Below, one piece after another: positions 13,480 through 25,585 of a stretch of DNA of 64,000 nucleotides. Under the pieces are notes generated by a model. It was not told the origin of the DNA, did no database searches, and saw nothing but the letters and a program-made list of their open reading frames with translations. The stretch covers positions 186,001 through 250,000 of the forward strand of contig NW_027469182.1 in the NCBI RefSeq assembly GCF_051020765.1. The letters are read 5' to 3'. Every line of letters begins with the position of its first letter. Within the stretch, counting starts at the first letter, position 1. The DNA is from Lasioglossum baleicum (taxonomy: Eukaryota > Arthropoda > Insecta > Hymenoptera > Halictidae). Made by a program: the position numbers and the translations under genes.

Positions 13480-13593
13480 TATGACATAAAAGATGCGGAA
13501 TGTGAAAATCTACAGGAATTGTCAAACAGAAATGCGGTGGGATAAGTAGTTTAGAAGATATTCGAGCAAAATGAGTATAAAAACCACGTTTCC

Positions 13594-14677
13594 TCAATTT
13601 TCACGGGAACCGTGGGTTGTACGAAAAATAGTAATATAACATATATAATGCGGAATTTGAAAATCTACAGGAATTGGAAGACAGAAATGCGGTGGGATAA
13701 GTAGTTTAGACGATATTCGAGCAAAATGAGTTATAAAACAACGTTTTCTCAATTTTCTCGGAAACTGTGGATTGTACGAAAAAAAGTAATGTGACATAAA
13801 AAATGCGGAATGTGAAAATCTACAGGAATTGTCAAACAGAAATGCGGTGGGATAAGTAGTTTAGAAGATATTCGAGCAAAATGAGTTATAAAACAACGTT
13901 TTCTCAATTTTCTCGGAAACTGTGGATTGTACGAAAAAAAGTAATGTGACATAAAAAATGCGGAATGTGAAAATCTACTGCAATTGGAAGACAGAAATGC
14001 GGTGGGATAAGTAGTTTAGAAGATATTCGAGCAAAATGAGTTTAAAAACAACGTTTTCTCAATTTTCTCGGGAACCGTGGGTTGTACGAAAAAAGTAATA
14101 TGACATAAAAGATGCGGAATGTGAAAATCTACAGGAATTGTCAAACAGAAATGCGGTGGGATAAGTAGTTTAGAAGATATTCGAGCAAAATGAGTTTAAA
14201 AACAACGTTTTCTCAATTTTCTCGGAAACTGTGGATCGTACGAAAAAAAAGTAATGTGACATAAAAAATGCGGAATGTGAAAATCTACAGGAATTGTCAA
14301 ATAGAAATGCGGTGGGATAAGTAGTTTAGAAGATATTCAAGCAAAATGAGTTTAAAAACCACGTTTTCTCAATTTTCACGGGAACCGTGGGTTGTAAGAA
14401 AAAACGTAATATAACATAAATAATGCGGAATGTGAAAATCTACTGGAATTGGAAGACAGAAATGCGGTGGGATAAGTAGTTTAGAAGATATTCGAGCAAA
14501 ATGAGTTTAAAAACAACGTTTTCTCAATTTTCTCGGGAACCGTGGGTTGTACGAAAAAAGTAATATGACATAAAAGATGCGGAATGTGAAAATCTACAGG
14601 AATTGTCAAACAGAAATGCGGTGGGATAAGTAGTTTAGAAGATATTCGAGCAAAATGAGTATAAAAACCACGTTTTC
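13594..14677 (+). repeat. 7-mer unit E-C-C-A-F-B-A, Helitron-free copy
   Basis: 1084 bp, the same monomer order as 4011-5094 and as 12065-13593 without its insertion. It shares with the preceding unit the rare variants gtttagacgatattc (near 13705 and 12176) and caaatagaaatgcgg (near 14299 and 12770). The two are therefore sister copies from a recent tandem duplication. The Helitron-equivalent position here (14563/14564) is empty. Confidence 0.88.
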
Positions 14678-16750
14678 TCAATTTTCACGGGAACCGTGGG
14701 TTGTACGAAAAATAGTAATATAACATATATAATGCGGAATTTGAAAATCTACAGGAATTGGAAGACAGAAATGCGGTGGGATAAGTAGTTTAGAAGATAT
14801 TCGAGCAAAATGAGTTATAAAACAACGTTTTCTCAATTTTCTCGGAAACTGTGGATTGTACGAAAAAAAGTAATGTGACATAAAAAATGCGGAATGTGAA
14901 AATCTACAGGAATTGTCAAACAGAAATGCGGTGGGATAAGTAGTTTAGAAGATATTCGAGCAAAATGAGTTATAAAACAACGTTTTCTCAATTTTCTCGG
15001 AAACTGTGGATTGTACGAAAAAAAGTAATGTGACATAAAAAATGCGGAATGTGAAAATCTACTGCAATTGGAAGACAGAAATGCGGTGGGATAAGTAGAT
15101 TAGAAGATATTCGAGCAAAATGAGTTTAAAAACAACGTTTTCTCAATTTTCTCGGGAACCGTGTTTTGTACGAAAAAAGTAATATGACATAAAAGATGCG
15201 GAATATGAAAATCTACAGGAATTGTCAAACAGAAATGCGGTGGGATAAGTAGTATAGAAAATATTCGAGCAAAATGAGTTTAAAAACAACGTTTTCTCAA
15301 TTTTCTCGGCAACCGTGGGCTGTAAGAAAAAAAGTAATATAACATAAATAATGCGGAACGTGAAAATATACAGGAATTGTCAAAGAGAAATGCGGTGGGA
15401 TGAGTAGTTTAGAAGATATTCGAGCAAAATGAGTGTAAAAACAACGTTTTCCCAATTTTCTCGGAAACTGTGGATTGTACGAAAAAAAGTAATGTGACAT
15501 AAAAAATGCGGAATGTGAAAATCTACAGGAATTGTCAAACAGAAATGCGGTGGGATAAGTAGTTTAGAAGATATTCGAGCAAAATGAGTTTAAAAACCAC
15601 GTTTTCTCAATTTTCACGGGAACCGTGGGTTGTAAGAAAAAACGTAATATAACATAAATGATGCGGAATGTGAAAATCTACTGGAATTGGAAGACAGAAA
15701 TGCGGTGGGATAAGTAGTTTAGAAGATATTCGAGCAAAATGAGTTTAAAAACAACGTTTTCTCAATTTTCTCGGCAACCGTGGGCTGTAAGAAAAAAAAG
15801 TAATATAGCATAAATAATGCGGAACGTGAAAATATACAGGAATTGTCAAAGAGAAATGCTGTGGGATAAGTAGTTTAGAAGATATTCGAGCAAAATGAGT
15901 TTAAAAACAACGTTTTCTCAATTTTCTCGGCAACCGTGGGCTGTAAGAAAAAAAAGTAATATAACATAAATAATGCGGAACGTGAAAATCTACAGGAATT
16001 GTCATACAGAAATCCGTTGGGATAAGTAGTTTAGAAGATATTCGAGCAAAATGAGTTTAAAAACAGCGTTTTCTCAATTTTCTCGGGAACCGTGGGTTGT
16101 AAGAAAAAACGTAATATAACATAAATAATGCGGAATGTGAAAATCTACAGGAATTGTCAAACAGAAATGCGGTGGGATAAGTAGTTTAGAAGATATTCGT
16201 GCAAAATGAGTTTAAAAACATCGTTTTCTCAATTTTCTCGTGAACCGTGGGTTGTAAGAAAAAACGTAATATAACATAAATAATGCGGTATGTGAAAATC
16301 TACAGGAATTGTCAAACAGAAATGCGGTGGGATAAGTAGTTTAGAAGATATTCGAGCAAAATGAGTTTAAAAACAACGTTTTCTCAATTTTCTCGGGAAC
16401 CGTGGGTTGTACGAAAAAAGTAATATAACATAAAAGATGCGGAATGTGAAAATCTACAGGAATTGTCAAAGAGAAATGCGGTGGGATAAGTAGTTTAAAA
16501 GATATTGGAGCAAAATGAGTTTAAAAACAACGTTTTCTCAATTTTCTCGGAAACAGTGGGTTGTACGAAAAAAGTAATATGACATAAAAGATGCGGAATG
16601 TGAAAATCTACAGGAATTGTCAAACAGAAATGCGGTGGGATAAGTAGTTTAGAAGATATTCGAGCAAAATGAGTTTAAAAACCACGTTCTCTCAATTTTC
16701 ACGGGAACCGTGGGTTGTAAGAAAAATAGTAATATAACATAAATAATGCG
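14390..16750 (+). repeat. Second copy of the 6200-8560 block
   Basis: This is the downstream partner of the 8190-bp-offset duplication. It carries the same unusual monomers in the same order, plus a few private changes such as gaaccgtgttttgta (about 15160), gtagtatagaaaatattc (about 15250) and aaatgctgtggg (about 15855). Confidence 0.85.
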
Positions 16751-17314
16751 GAATGTGAAAATCTACAGGAATAGTCAAACAGAAATGCGGTGGGATAAGT
16801 AGTTTAGAAGATATTCGAGCAAAATGAGTTTAAAAACCACGTTTTCTCAATTTTCACGGGAACCGTGGGTTGTAAGAAAAATAGTAATATAACATAAATA
16901 ATGCGGAATGTGAAAATCTACAGGAATAGTCAAACAGAAATGCGGTGGGATAAGTAGTTTAGAAGATATTCGTGCAAAATGAGTTTAAAAACAGCGTTTT
17001 CTCAATTTTCTCGGGAACCGTGGGTTGTAAGAAAAAACGTAATATAACATAAATAATGCGGAATGTGAAAATCTACAGGAATTGTCAAACAGAAATGCGG
17101 TGGGATAAGTAGTTTAGAAGATATTCGAGCAAAATGAGTTTAAAAACAACGTTTTCTCAATTTTCTCGGGAACCGTGGGTTGTAAGAAAAAACGTAATAT
17201 AACATAAATAATGCGGTATGTGAAAATCTACAGGAATTGTCAAACAGAAATGCGGTGGGATAAGTAGTTTAGAAGATATTCGAGCAAAATGAGTTTAAAA
17301 ACCACGTTTTCTCA

Positions 17315-20300
17315 ATTTTCTCGGCAACCGTGGGCTGTAAGAAAAAAAGTAATATAACATAAAGAATGCGGAACGTGAAAATATACAGGAATTGTCAAAC
17401 AGAAATGCGGTGGCATAAGTAGTTTAGAAGATATTCTAGCAAAATGAGTTTAATAACAACGTTTTCTCAATTTTCTCGGAAACTGTGGATTGTACGAAAA
17501 AAAGTAATGTGACATAAAAAATGCGGAATGTGAAAATCTACAGGAATTGTCATATAGAAATCCGTTGGGATAAGTAGTTTAGAAGATATCCGTGCAGAAT
17601 GAGTTTAAAACCCACGTTTTCTCAATTTTTTACGGGAACCGTGGGTTGTAAGAAAAATAGTAATATAACATAAATAATGCGGAATTTGAAAATCTACAGG
17701 AATTGTCAAACAGAAATGCGGTGGGATAAGTAGTTTAGAAGATATTCGAGCAAAATGAGTTTAAAAACAACGTTTTCTCAATTTTCTCGGAAACAGTGGG
17801 TTGTACGAAAAAAGTAATATAACATAAATAATGCGGAATTTGAAAATCTACAGGAATTGTCAAACAGAAATGCGGTGGGATAAGTAGTTTAGAAGATATT
17901 CGAGCAAAATGAGTTTAAAAACAACGTTTTCTCAATTTTCTCGGAAACTGTAGATTGTACGAAAAAAAGTAATGTGACATAAAAAATGCGGAATGTGAAA
18001 ATCTACAGGAATTGTCAAACAGAAATGCGGTGGGATAAGTAGTTTAGAAGATATTCGAGCAAAATGAGTTTAAAAACCACGTTTTCTCAATTTTCTCGGC
18101 AACCGTGGGCTGTAAGAAAAAAAGTAATATAACATAAAGAATGCGGAACGTGAAAATATACAGGAATTGTCAAACAGAAATGCGGTGGCATAAGTAGTTT
18201 AGAAGATATTCTAGCAAAATGAGTTTAATAACAACGTTTTCTCAATTTTCTCGGAAACTGTGGATTGTACGAAAAAAAGTAATGTGACATAAAAAATGCG
18301 GAATGTGAAAATCTACTGGAATTGTCATATAGAAATCCGTTGGGACAAGTAGTTTAGAAGATATCCGTGCAGAATGAGTTTAAAACCCACGTTTTCTCAA
18401 TTTTTTACGGGAACCGTGGGTTGTAAGAAAAATTGTAATATAACATAAATAATGCGGAATTTGAAAATCTACAGGAATTGTCAAACAGAAATGCGGTGGG
18501 ATAAGTAGTTTAGAAGATATTCGAGCAAAATGAGTTTAAAAACAACGTTTTCTCAATTTTCTCGGAAACAGTGGGTTGTACGAAAAAAGTAATATGACAT
18601 AAAAGATGAGGAATGTGAAAATCTACAGGAATTGTCAAACAGAAATGCGGTGGGATAAGTAGTTTAGAAGATATTCGAGCAAAATGAGTTTAAAAACAGC
18701 GTTTTCTCAATTTTCTCGGGATCCGTGGGTTGTAAGAAAAATAGTAATATAACATAAATAATGCGGAATTTGAAAATCTACAGGAATTGTCAAACAGAAA
18801 TGCGGTGGGATAAGTAGTTTAGAAGATATTCGAGCAAAATGAGTTTAAAAACAACGTTTTCTCAATTTTCTCGGAAACTGTAGATTGTACGAAAAAAAGT
18901 AATGCGACATAAAAAATGCGGAATGTGAAAATCTACAGGAATTGTCAAACAGAAATGCGGTGGGATAAGTAGTTTAGAAGATATTCGAGCAAAATGAGTT
19001 TAAAAACCACGTTTTCTCAATTTTCTCGGCAACCGTGGGCTGTAAGAAAAAAAGTAATATAACATAAAGAATGCGGAACGTGAAAATATACAGGAATTGT
19101 CAAACAGAAATGCGGTGGCATAAGTAGTTTAGAAGATATTCTAGCAAAATGAGTTTAATAACAACGTTTTCTCAATTTTCTCGGAAACTGTGGATTGTAC
19201 GAAAAAAAGTAATGTGACATAAAAAATGCGGAATGTGAAAATCTACTGGAATTGTCATATAGAAATCCGTTGGGATAAGTAGTTTAGAAGATATCCGTGC
19301 AGAATGAGTTTAAAACCCACGTTTTCTCAATTTTTTACGGAAACCGTGGGTTGTAAGAAAAATAGTAATATAACATAAATAATGCGGAATGTGAAAATCT
19401 ACAGGAATAGTCAAACAGAAATGCGGTGGGATAAGTAGTTTAGAAGATATTCGAGCAAAATGAGTTTAAAAACAACGTTTTCTCAATTTTCTCGGAAACT
19501 GTGGGTTGTACGAAAAAAGTAATATGACATAAAAGATGCGGAATGTGAAAATCTACAGGAATTGTCAAACAGAAATGGGGTGGGATAAGTAGTTTAGAAG
19601 ATATTCGAGCACAATGAGTTTAAAAACCACGTTTTCTCAATTTTCACGGGAACCGTGGGTTGTAAGAAAAATAGTAATATAACATAAATAATGCGGAATT
19701 TGAAAATCTACAGGAATTGTCAAACAGAAATGCGGTGGGATAAGTAGTTTAGAAGATATTCGAGCAAAATGAGTTTAAAAACCACGTTTTCTCAATTTTC
19801 ACGGGAACCGTGGGTTGTAAGAGAAATAGTAATATAACATAAATAATGCGGAATTTGAAAATCTACAGGAATTGTCAAACAGAAATGCGGTGGGATAAGT
19901 AGTTTAGAAGATATTCGAGCAAAATGAGTTTAAAAACAACGTTTTCTCAATTTTCTCGGAAACAGTGGGTTGTACGAAAAAAGTAATATAACATAAATAA
20001 TGCGGAATTTGAAAATCTACAGGAATTGTCAAACAGAAATGCGGTGGGATAAGTAGTTTAGAAGATATTCGAGCAAAATGAGTTTAAAAACAACGTTTTC
20101 TCAATTTTCTCGGAAACTGTAGATTGTACGAAAAAAAGTAATGTGACATAAAAAATGCGGAATGTGAAAATCTACAGGAATTGTCAAACAGAAATGCGGT
20201 GGGATAAGTAGTTTAGAAGATATTCGAGCAAAATGAGTTTAAAAACCACGTTTTCTCAATTTTCTCGGCAACCGTGGGCTGTAAGAAAAAAAGTAATATA

Positions 20301-21580
20301 ACATAAAGAATGCGGAACGTGAAAATATACAGGAATTGTCAAACAGAAATGCGGTGGCATAAGTAGTTTAGAAGATATTCTAGCAAAATGAGTTTAATAA
20401 CAACGTTTTCTCAATTTTCTCGGAAACTGTGGATTGTACGAAAAAAAGTAATGTGACATAAAAAATGCGGAATGTGAAAATCTACTGGAATTGTCATATA
20501 GAAATCCGTTGGGATAAGTAGTTTAGAAGATATCCGTGCAGAATGAGTTTAAAACCCACGTTTTCTCAATTTTTTACGGGAACCGTGGGTTGTAAGAAAA
20601 ATAGTAATATAACATAAATAATGCGGAATTTGAAAATCTACAGGAATTGTCAAACAGAAATGCGGTGGGATAAGTAGTTTAGAAGATATTCGAGCAAAAT
20701 GAGTTTAAAAACAACGTTTTCTCAATTTTCTCGGAAACAGTGGGTTGTACGAAAAAAGTAATATGACATAAAAGATGCGGAATGTGAAAATCTACAGGAA
20801 TTGTCAAACAGAAATGCGGTGGGATAAGTAGTTTAGAAGATATTCGAGCAAAATGAGTTTAAAAACAGCGTTTTCTCAATTTTCTCGGAATCCGTGGGTT
20901 GTAAGAAAAATAGTAATATAACATAAATAATGCGGAATTTGAAAATCTACAGGAATTGTCAAACAGAAATGCGGTGGGATAAGTAGTTTAGAAGATATTC
21001 GAGCAAAATGAGTTTAAAAACAACGTTTTCTCAATTTTCTCGGAAACTGTAGATTGTACGAAAAAAAGTAATGTGACATAAAAAATGCGGAATGTGAAAA
21101 TCTACAGGAATTGTCAAACAGAAATGCGGTGGGATAAGTAGTTTAGAAGATATTCGAGCAAAATGAGTTTAAAAACCACGTTTTCTCAATTTTCTCGGCA
21201 ACCGTGGGCTGTAAGAAAAAAAGTAATATAACATAAAGAATGCGGAACGTGAAAATATACATGAATTGTCAAACAGAAATGCGGTGGCATAAGTAGTTTA
21301 GAAGATATTCTAGCAAAATGAGTTTAATAACAACGTTTTCTCAATTTTCTCGGAAACTGTGGATTGTACGAAAAAAAGTAATGTGACATAAAAAATGCGG
21401 AATGTGAAAATCTACTGGAATTGTCATATAGAAATCCGTTGGGATAAGTAGTTTAGAAGATATCCGTGCAGAATGAGTTTAAAACCCACGTTTTCTCAAT
21501 TTTTTACGGGAACCGTGGGTTGTAAGAAAAATAGTAATATAACATAAATAATGCGGAATGTGAAAATCTACAGGAATAGT
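17315..21580 (+). repeat. Nested D - variant C - G repeats spaced 5, 6, 8 and 6 monomers
   Basis: The marker cataaagaatgcgg occurs at 17358, 18133, 19063, 20302 and 21232. The spacings are 775, 930, 1239 and 930 bp, equal to 5, 6, 8 and 6 monomers. Each marker begins the same D - variant C - G series. A second linked marker, gaaatggggtggg followed by gagcacaatgag, lies at 19572 and 21741 (2169 bp, 14 monomers). The unit length is not fixed, which fits repeated unequal exchange among related blocks. Confidence 0.8.
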
Positions 21581-24500
21581 CAAACAGAAATGCGGTGGGA
21601 TAAGTAGTTTAGAAGATATTCGAGCAAAATGAGTTTAAAAACAACGTTTTCTCAATTTTCTCGGAAACTGTGGGTTGTACGAAAAAAGTAATATGACATA
21701 AAAGATGCGGAATGTGAAAATCTACAGGAATTGTCAAACAGAAATGGGGTGGGATAAGTAGTTTAGAAGATATTCGAGCACAATGAGTTTAAAAACCACG
21801 TTTTCTCAATTTTCACGGGAACCGTGGGTTGTAAGAAAAATAGTAATATAACATAAATAATGCGGAATTTGAAAATCTACAGGAATTGTCAAACAGAAAT
21901 GCGGTGGGATAAGTAGTTTAGAAGATATTCGAGCAAAATGAGTGTAAAAACAACGTTTTCTCAATTTTCTCGGAAACTGTGGATCGTACGAAAAAAAAGT
22001 AATGTGACATAAAAAATGCGGAATGTGAAAATCTACAGGAATTGTCAAACAGAAATGCGGTGGGATAAGTAGTTTAGAAGATATTCGAGCAAAATGAGTT
22101 TAAAAACCACGTTTTCTCAATTTTCACGGGAACCGTGGGTTGTAAGAAAAAACGTAATATAACATAAATAATGCGGAATGTGAAAATCTACAGGAATTGT
22201 CAAAGAGAAATGCGGTGGGATAAGTAGTTTAGAAGATATTCGAGCAAAATGAGTGTAAAAACAACGTTTTCTCAATTTTCTCGGGAACCGTGGGTTGTAC
22301 GAAAAAAGTAATATGACATAAAAGATGCGGAATGTGAAAATCTACAGGAATTGTCAAACAGAAATGCGGTGGGATAAGTAGTTTAGAAGATATTCGAGCA
22401 AAATTAGTATAAAAACCACGTTTTCTCAATTTTCACGGGAACCGTGGGTTGTACGAAAAATAGTAATATAACATATATAATGCGGAATTTGAAAATCTAC
22501 AGGAATTGGAAGACAGAAATGCGGTGGGATAAGTAGTTTAGAAGATATTCGAGCAAAATGAGTTATAAAACAACGTTTTCTCAATTTTCTCGGAAACTGT
22601 GGATTGTACGAAAAAAAGTAATGTGACATAAAAAATGCGGAATGTGAAAATCTACAGGAATTGTCAAACAGAAATGCGGTGGGATAAGTAGTTTAGAAGA
22701 TATTCGAGCAAAATGAGTTATAAAACAACGTTTTCTCAATTTTCTCGGAAACTGTGGATTGTACGAAAAAAAGTAATGTGACATAAAAAATGCGGAATGT
22801 GAAAATCTACTGGAATTGGAAGACAGAAATGCGGTGGGATAAGTAGTTTAGAAGATATTCGAGCAAAATGAGTTTAAAAACAACGTTTTCTCAATTTTCT
22901 CGGGAACCGTGGGTTGTACGAAAAAAGTAATATGACATAAAAGATGCGGAATGTGAAAATCTACAGGAATTGTCAAACAGAAATGCGGTGGGATAAGTAG
23001 TTTAGAAGATATTCGAGCAAAATGAGTTTAAAAACAACGTTTTCTCAATTTTCACGGCAACCGTGGGCTGTAAGAAAAAAAGTAATATAACATAAATAAT
23101 GCGGAACGTGAAAATATACAGGAATTGTCAAAGAGAAATGCGGTGGCATGAGTAGTTTAGAAGATATTCGAGCAAAATGAGTGTAAAAACAACGTTTTCT
23201 CAATTTTCTCGGAAACTGTGGATTGTACGAAAAAAAGTAATGTGACATAAAAAATGCGGAATGTGAAAATCTACAGGAATTGTCAAACAGAAATGCGGTG
23301 GGATAAGTAGTTTAGAAGATATTCGAGCAAAATGAGTTTAAAAACCACGTTTTCTCAATTTTCACGGGAACCGTGGGTTGTAAGAAAAAACGTAATATAA
23401 CATAAATGATGCGGAATGTGAAAATCTACTGGAATTGGAAGACAGAAATGCGGTGGGATAAGTAGTTTAGAAGATATTCGAGCAAAATGAGTTTAAAAAC
23501 AACGTTTTCTCAATTTTCTCGGGAACCGTGGGTTGTACGAAAAAAGTAATATGACATAAAAGATGCGGAATGTGAAAATCTACAGGAATTGTCAAACAGA
23601 AATGCGGTGGGATAAGTAGTTTAGAAGATATTCGAGCAAAATGAGTGTAAAAACAACGTTTTCTCAATTTTCTCGGAAACTGTGGATCATACGAAAAAAA
23701 AGTAATGTGACATAAAAAATGCGGAATGTGAAAATCTACAGGAATTGTCAAACAGAAATGCGGTGGGATAAGTAGTTTAGAAGATATTCGAGCAAAATGA
23801 GTTTAAAAAAAACGTTTTCTCAATTTTCTCGGCAACCGTGGGCTGTAAGAAAAAAAGTAATATAACATAAATAATGCGGAATGTGAAAATCTACAGGAAT
23901 TGTCAAACAGAAATGCGGTGGGATAAGTAGTTTAGAAGATATTCGAGCAAAATGAGTATAAAAACCACGTTTTCTCAATTTTCACGGGAACCGTGGGTTG
24001 TACGAAAAATAGTAATATAACATATATAATGCGGAATTTGAAAATCTACAGGAATTGGAAGACAGAAATGCGGTGGGATAAGTAGTTTAGAAGACATTCG
24101 AGCAAAATGAGTTATAAAACAACGTTTTCTCAATTTTCTCGGAAACTGTGGATTGTACGAAAAAAAGTAATGTGACATAAAAAATGCGGAATGTGAAAAT
24201 CTACAGGAATTGTCAAACAGAAATGCGGTGGGATAAGTAGTTTAGAAGATATTCAAGCAAAATGAGTTATAAAACAACGTTTCCTCAATTTTCTCGGAAA
24301 CTGTGGATTGTACGAAAAAAAAGTAATGTGACATAAAAAATGCGGAATGTGAAAATCTACAGGAATTGTCAAACAGAAATGCGGTGGGATAAGTAGTTTA
24401 GAAGATATTCGAGCAAAATGAGTTTAAAAAAAACGTTTTCTCAATTTTCTCGGGAACCGTGGGTTGTACGAAAAAAGTAATATGACATAAAAGATGCGGA

Positions 24501-25585
24501 ATGTGAAAATCTACTGGAATTGTCAAACAGAAATGCGGTGGGATAAGTAGTTTAGAAGATATTCGAGCAAAATGAGTTTAAAAACAACGTTTTCTCAATT
24601 TTCTCGGCAACCGTGGGCTGTAAGAAAAAAAGTAATATAACATAAATAATGCGGAACGTGAAAATATACAGGAATTGTCAAAGAGAAATGCGGTGGGATA
24701 AGTAGTTTAGAAGATATTCGAGCACAATGAGTGTAAAAACAACGTTTTCTCAATTTTCTCGGAAACTGTGGATTGTACGAAAAAAAGTAATGTGACATAA
24801 AAAATGCGGAATGTGAAAATCTACAGGAATTGTCAAACAGAAATGCGGTGGGATAAGTAGTTTAGAAGATATTCGAGCAAAATGAGTTTAAAAACCACGT
24901 TTTCTCAATTTTCACGGGAACCGTGGGTTGTAAGAAAAAACGTAATATAACATAAATGTTGCGGAATGTGAAAATCTACTGGAATTGGAAGACAGAAATG
25001 CGGTGGGATAAGTAGTTTAGAAGATATTCGAGCAAAATGAGTTATAAAACAACGTTTTCTCAATTTTCTCGGAAACTGTGGATTGTACGAAAAAAAGTAA
25101 TGTGACATAAAAAATGCGGAATGTGAAAATCTACAGGAATTGTCAAACAGAAATGCGGTGGGATAAGTAGTTTAGAAGATATTCGAGCAAAATGAGTTAT
25201 ATAACAACGTTTTCTCAATTTTCTCGGAAACTGTGGATTGTACGAAAAAAAGTAATGTGACATAAAAAATGCGGAATGTGAAAATCTACTGGAATTGGAA
25301 GACAGAAATGCGGTGGGATAAGTCGTTTAGAAGATATTCGAGCAAAATGAGTTTAAAAACAACGTTTTCTCAATTTTCTCGGGAACCGTGGGTTGTACGA
25401 AAAAAGTAATATGACATAAAAGATGCGGAATGTGAAAATCTACAGGAATTGTCAAACAGAAATGCGGTGGGATAAGTAGTTTAGAAGATATTCGAGCAAA
25501 ATGAGTTTAAAAAAAACGTTTTCTCAATTTTCTCGGCAACCGTGGGCTGTAAGAAAAAAAGTAATATAACATAAATAATGCGGAA
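21534..25585 (+). repeat. 26-mer tandem duplication, copy 1 (4027-bp period)
   Basis: From about 21541 the sequence recurs 4027 bp later (26 monomers) with the same order of types and the same rare variants. These include gaaatggggtggg (21741 and 25768), gcaaaattagtata (about 22400 and 26427), cacggcaaccgtgggctg (about 23053 and 27080), gtggcatgag (about 23143 and 27170), gatcatacg (about 23685 and 27712), cataaatgttgcgg (about 24952 and 28979) and ataagtcgtttag (about 25319 and 29346). I saw no differences between the copies in the stretches I compared, so this duplication looks recent. Confidence 0.93.

Larger units (their letters stand above)
12065..13593 (+). repeat. 7-mer unit E-C-C-A-F-B-A carrying the Helitron
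   Basis: This is the same seven-monomer order as at 4011-5094 and 13594-14677, but 1529 bp long. Removing the 445-bp insertion returns exactly 1084 bp. The insertion sits in the last (A-type) monomer. It is flanked by tandem copies of the same 7-mer that lack the insertion. Confidence 0.9.
1..21805 (+). repeat. Left array domain: diverse monomers, G-type units present
   Basis: This part of the array mixes A-F types with types not seen further right. Type G carries gaaatccgttggg, gatatccgtgcag and tttttacggg. Type H carries gggatccgtggg. A C variant carries gcggtggcataag and gtttaataac. The combined block 'cataaagaatgcgg D - variant C - G' recurs in several places. Monomers ending in caggaatagtcaaacag occur at the very start and again near 16.75, 16.92, 19.4 and 21.56 kb. 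The right limit given here is approximate: G-type monomers were not seen after about 21.58 kb. The greater divergence is consistent with an older or less homogenised part of the array. Confidence 0.8.
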
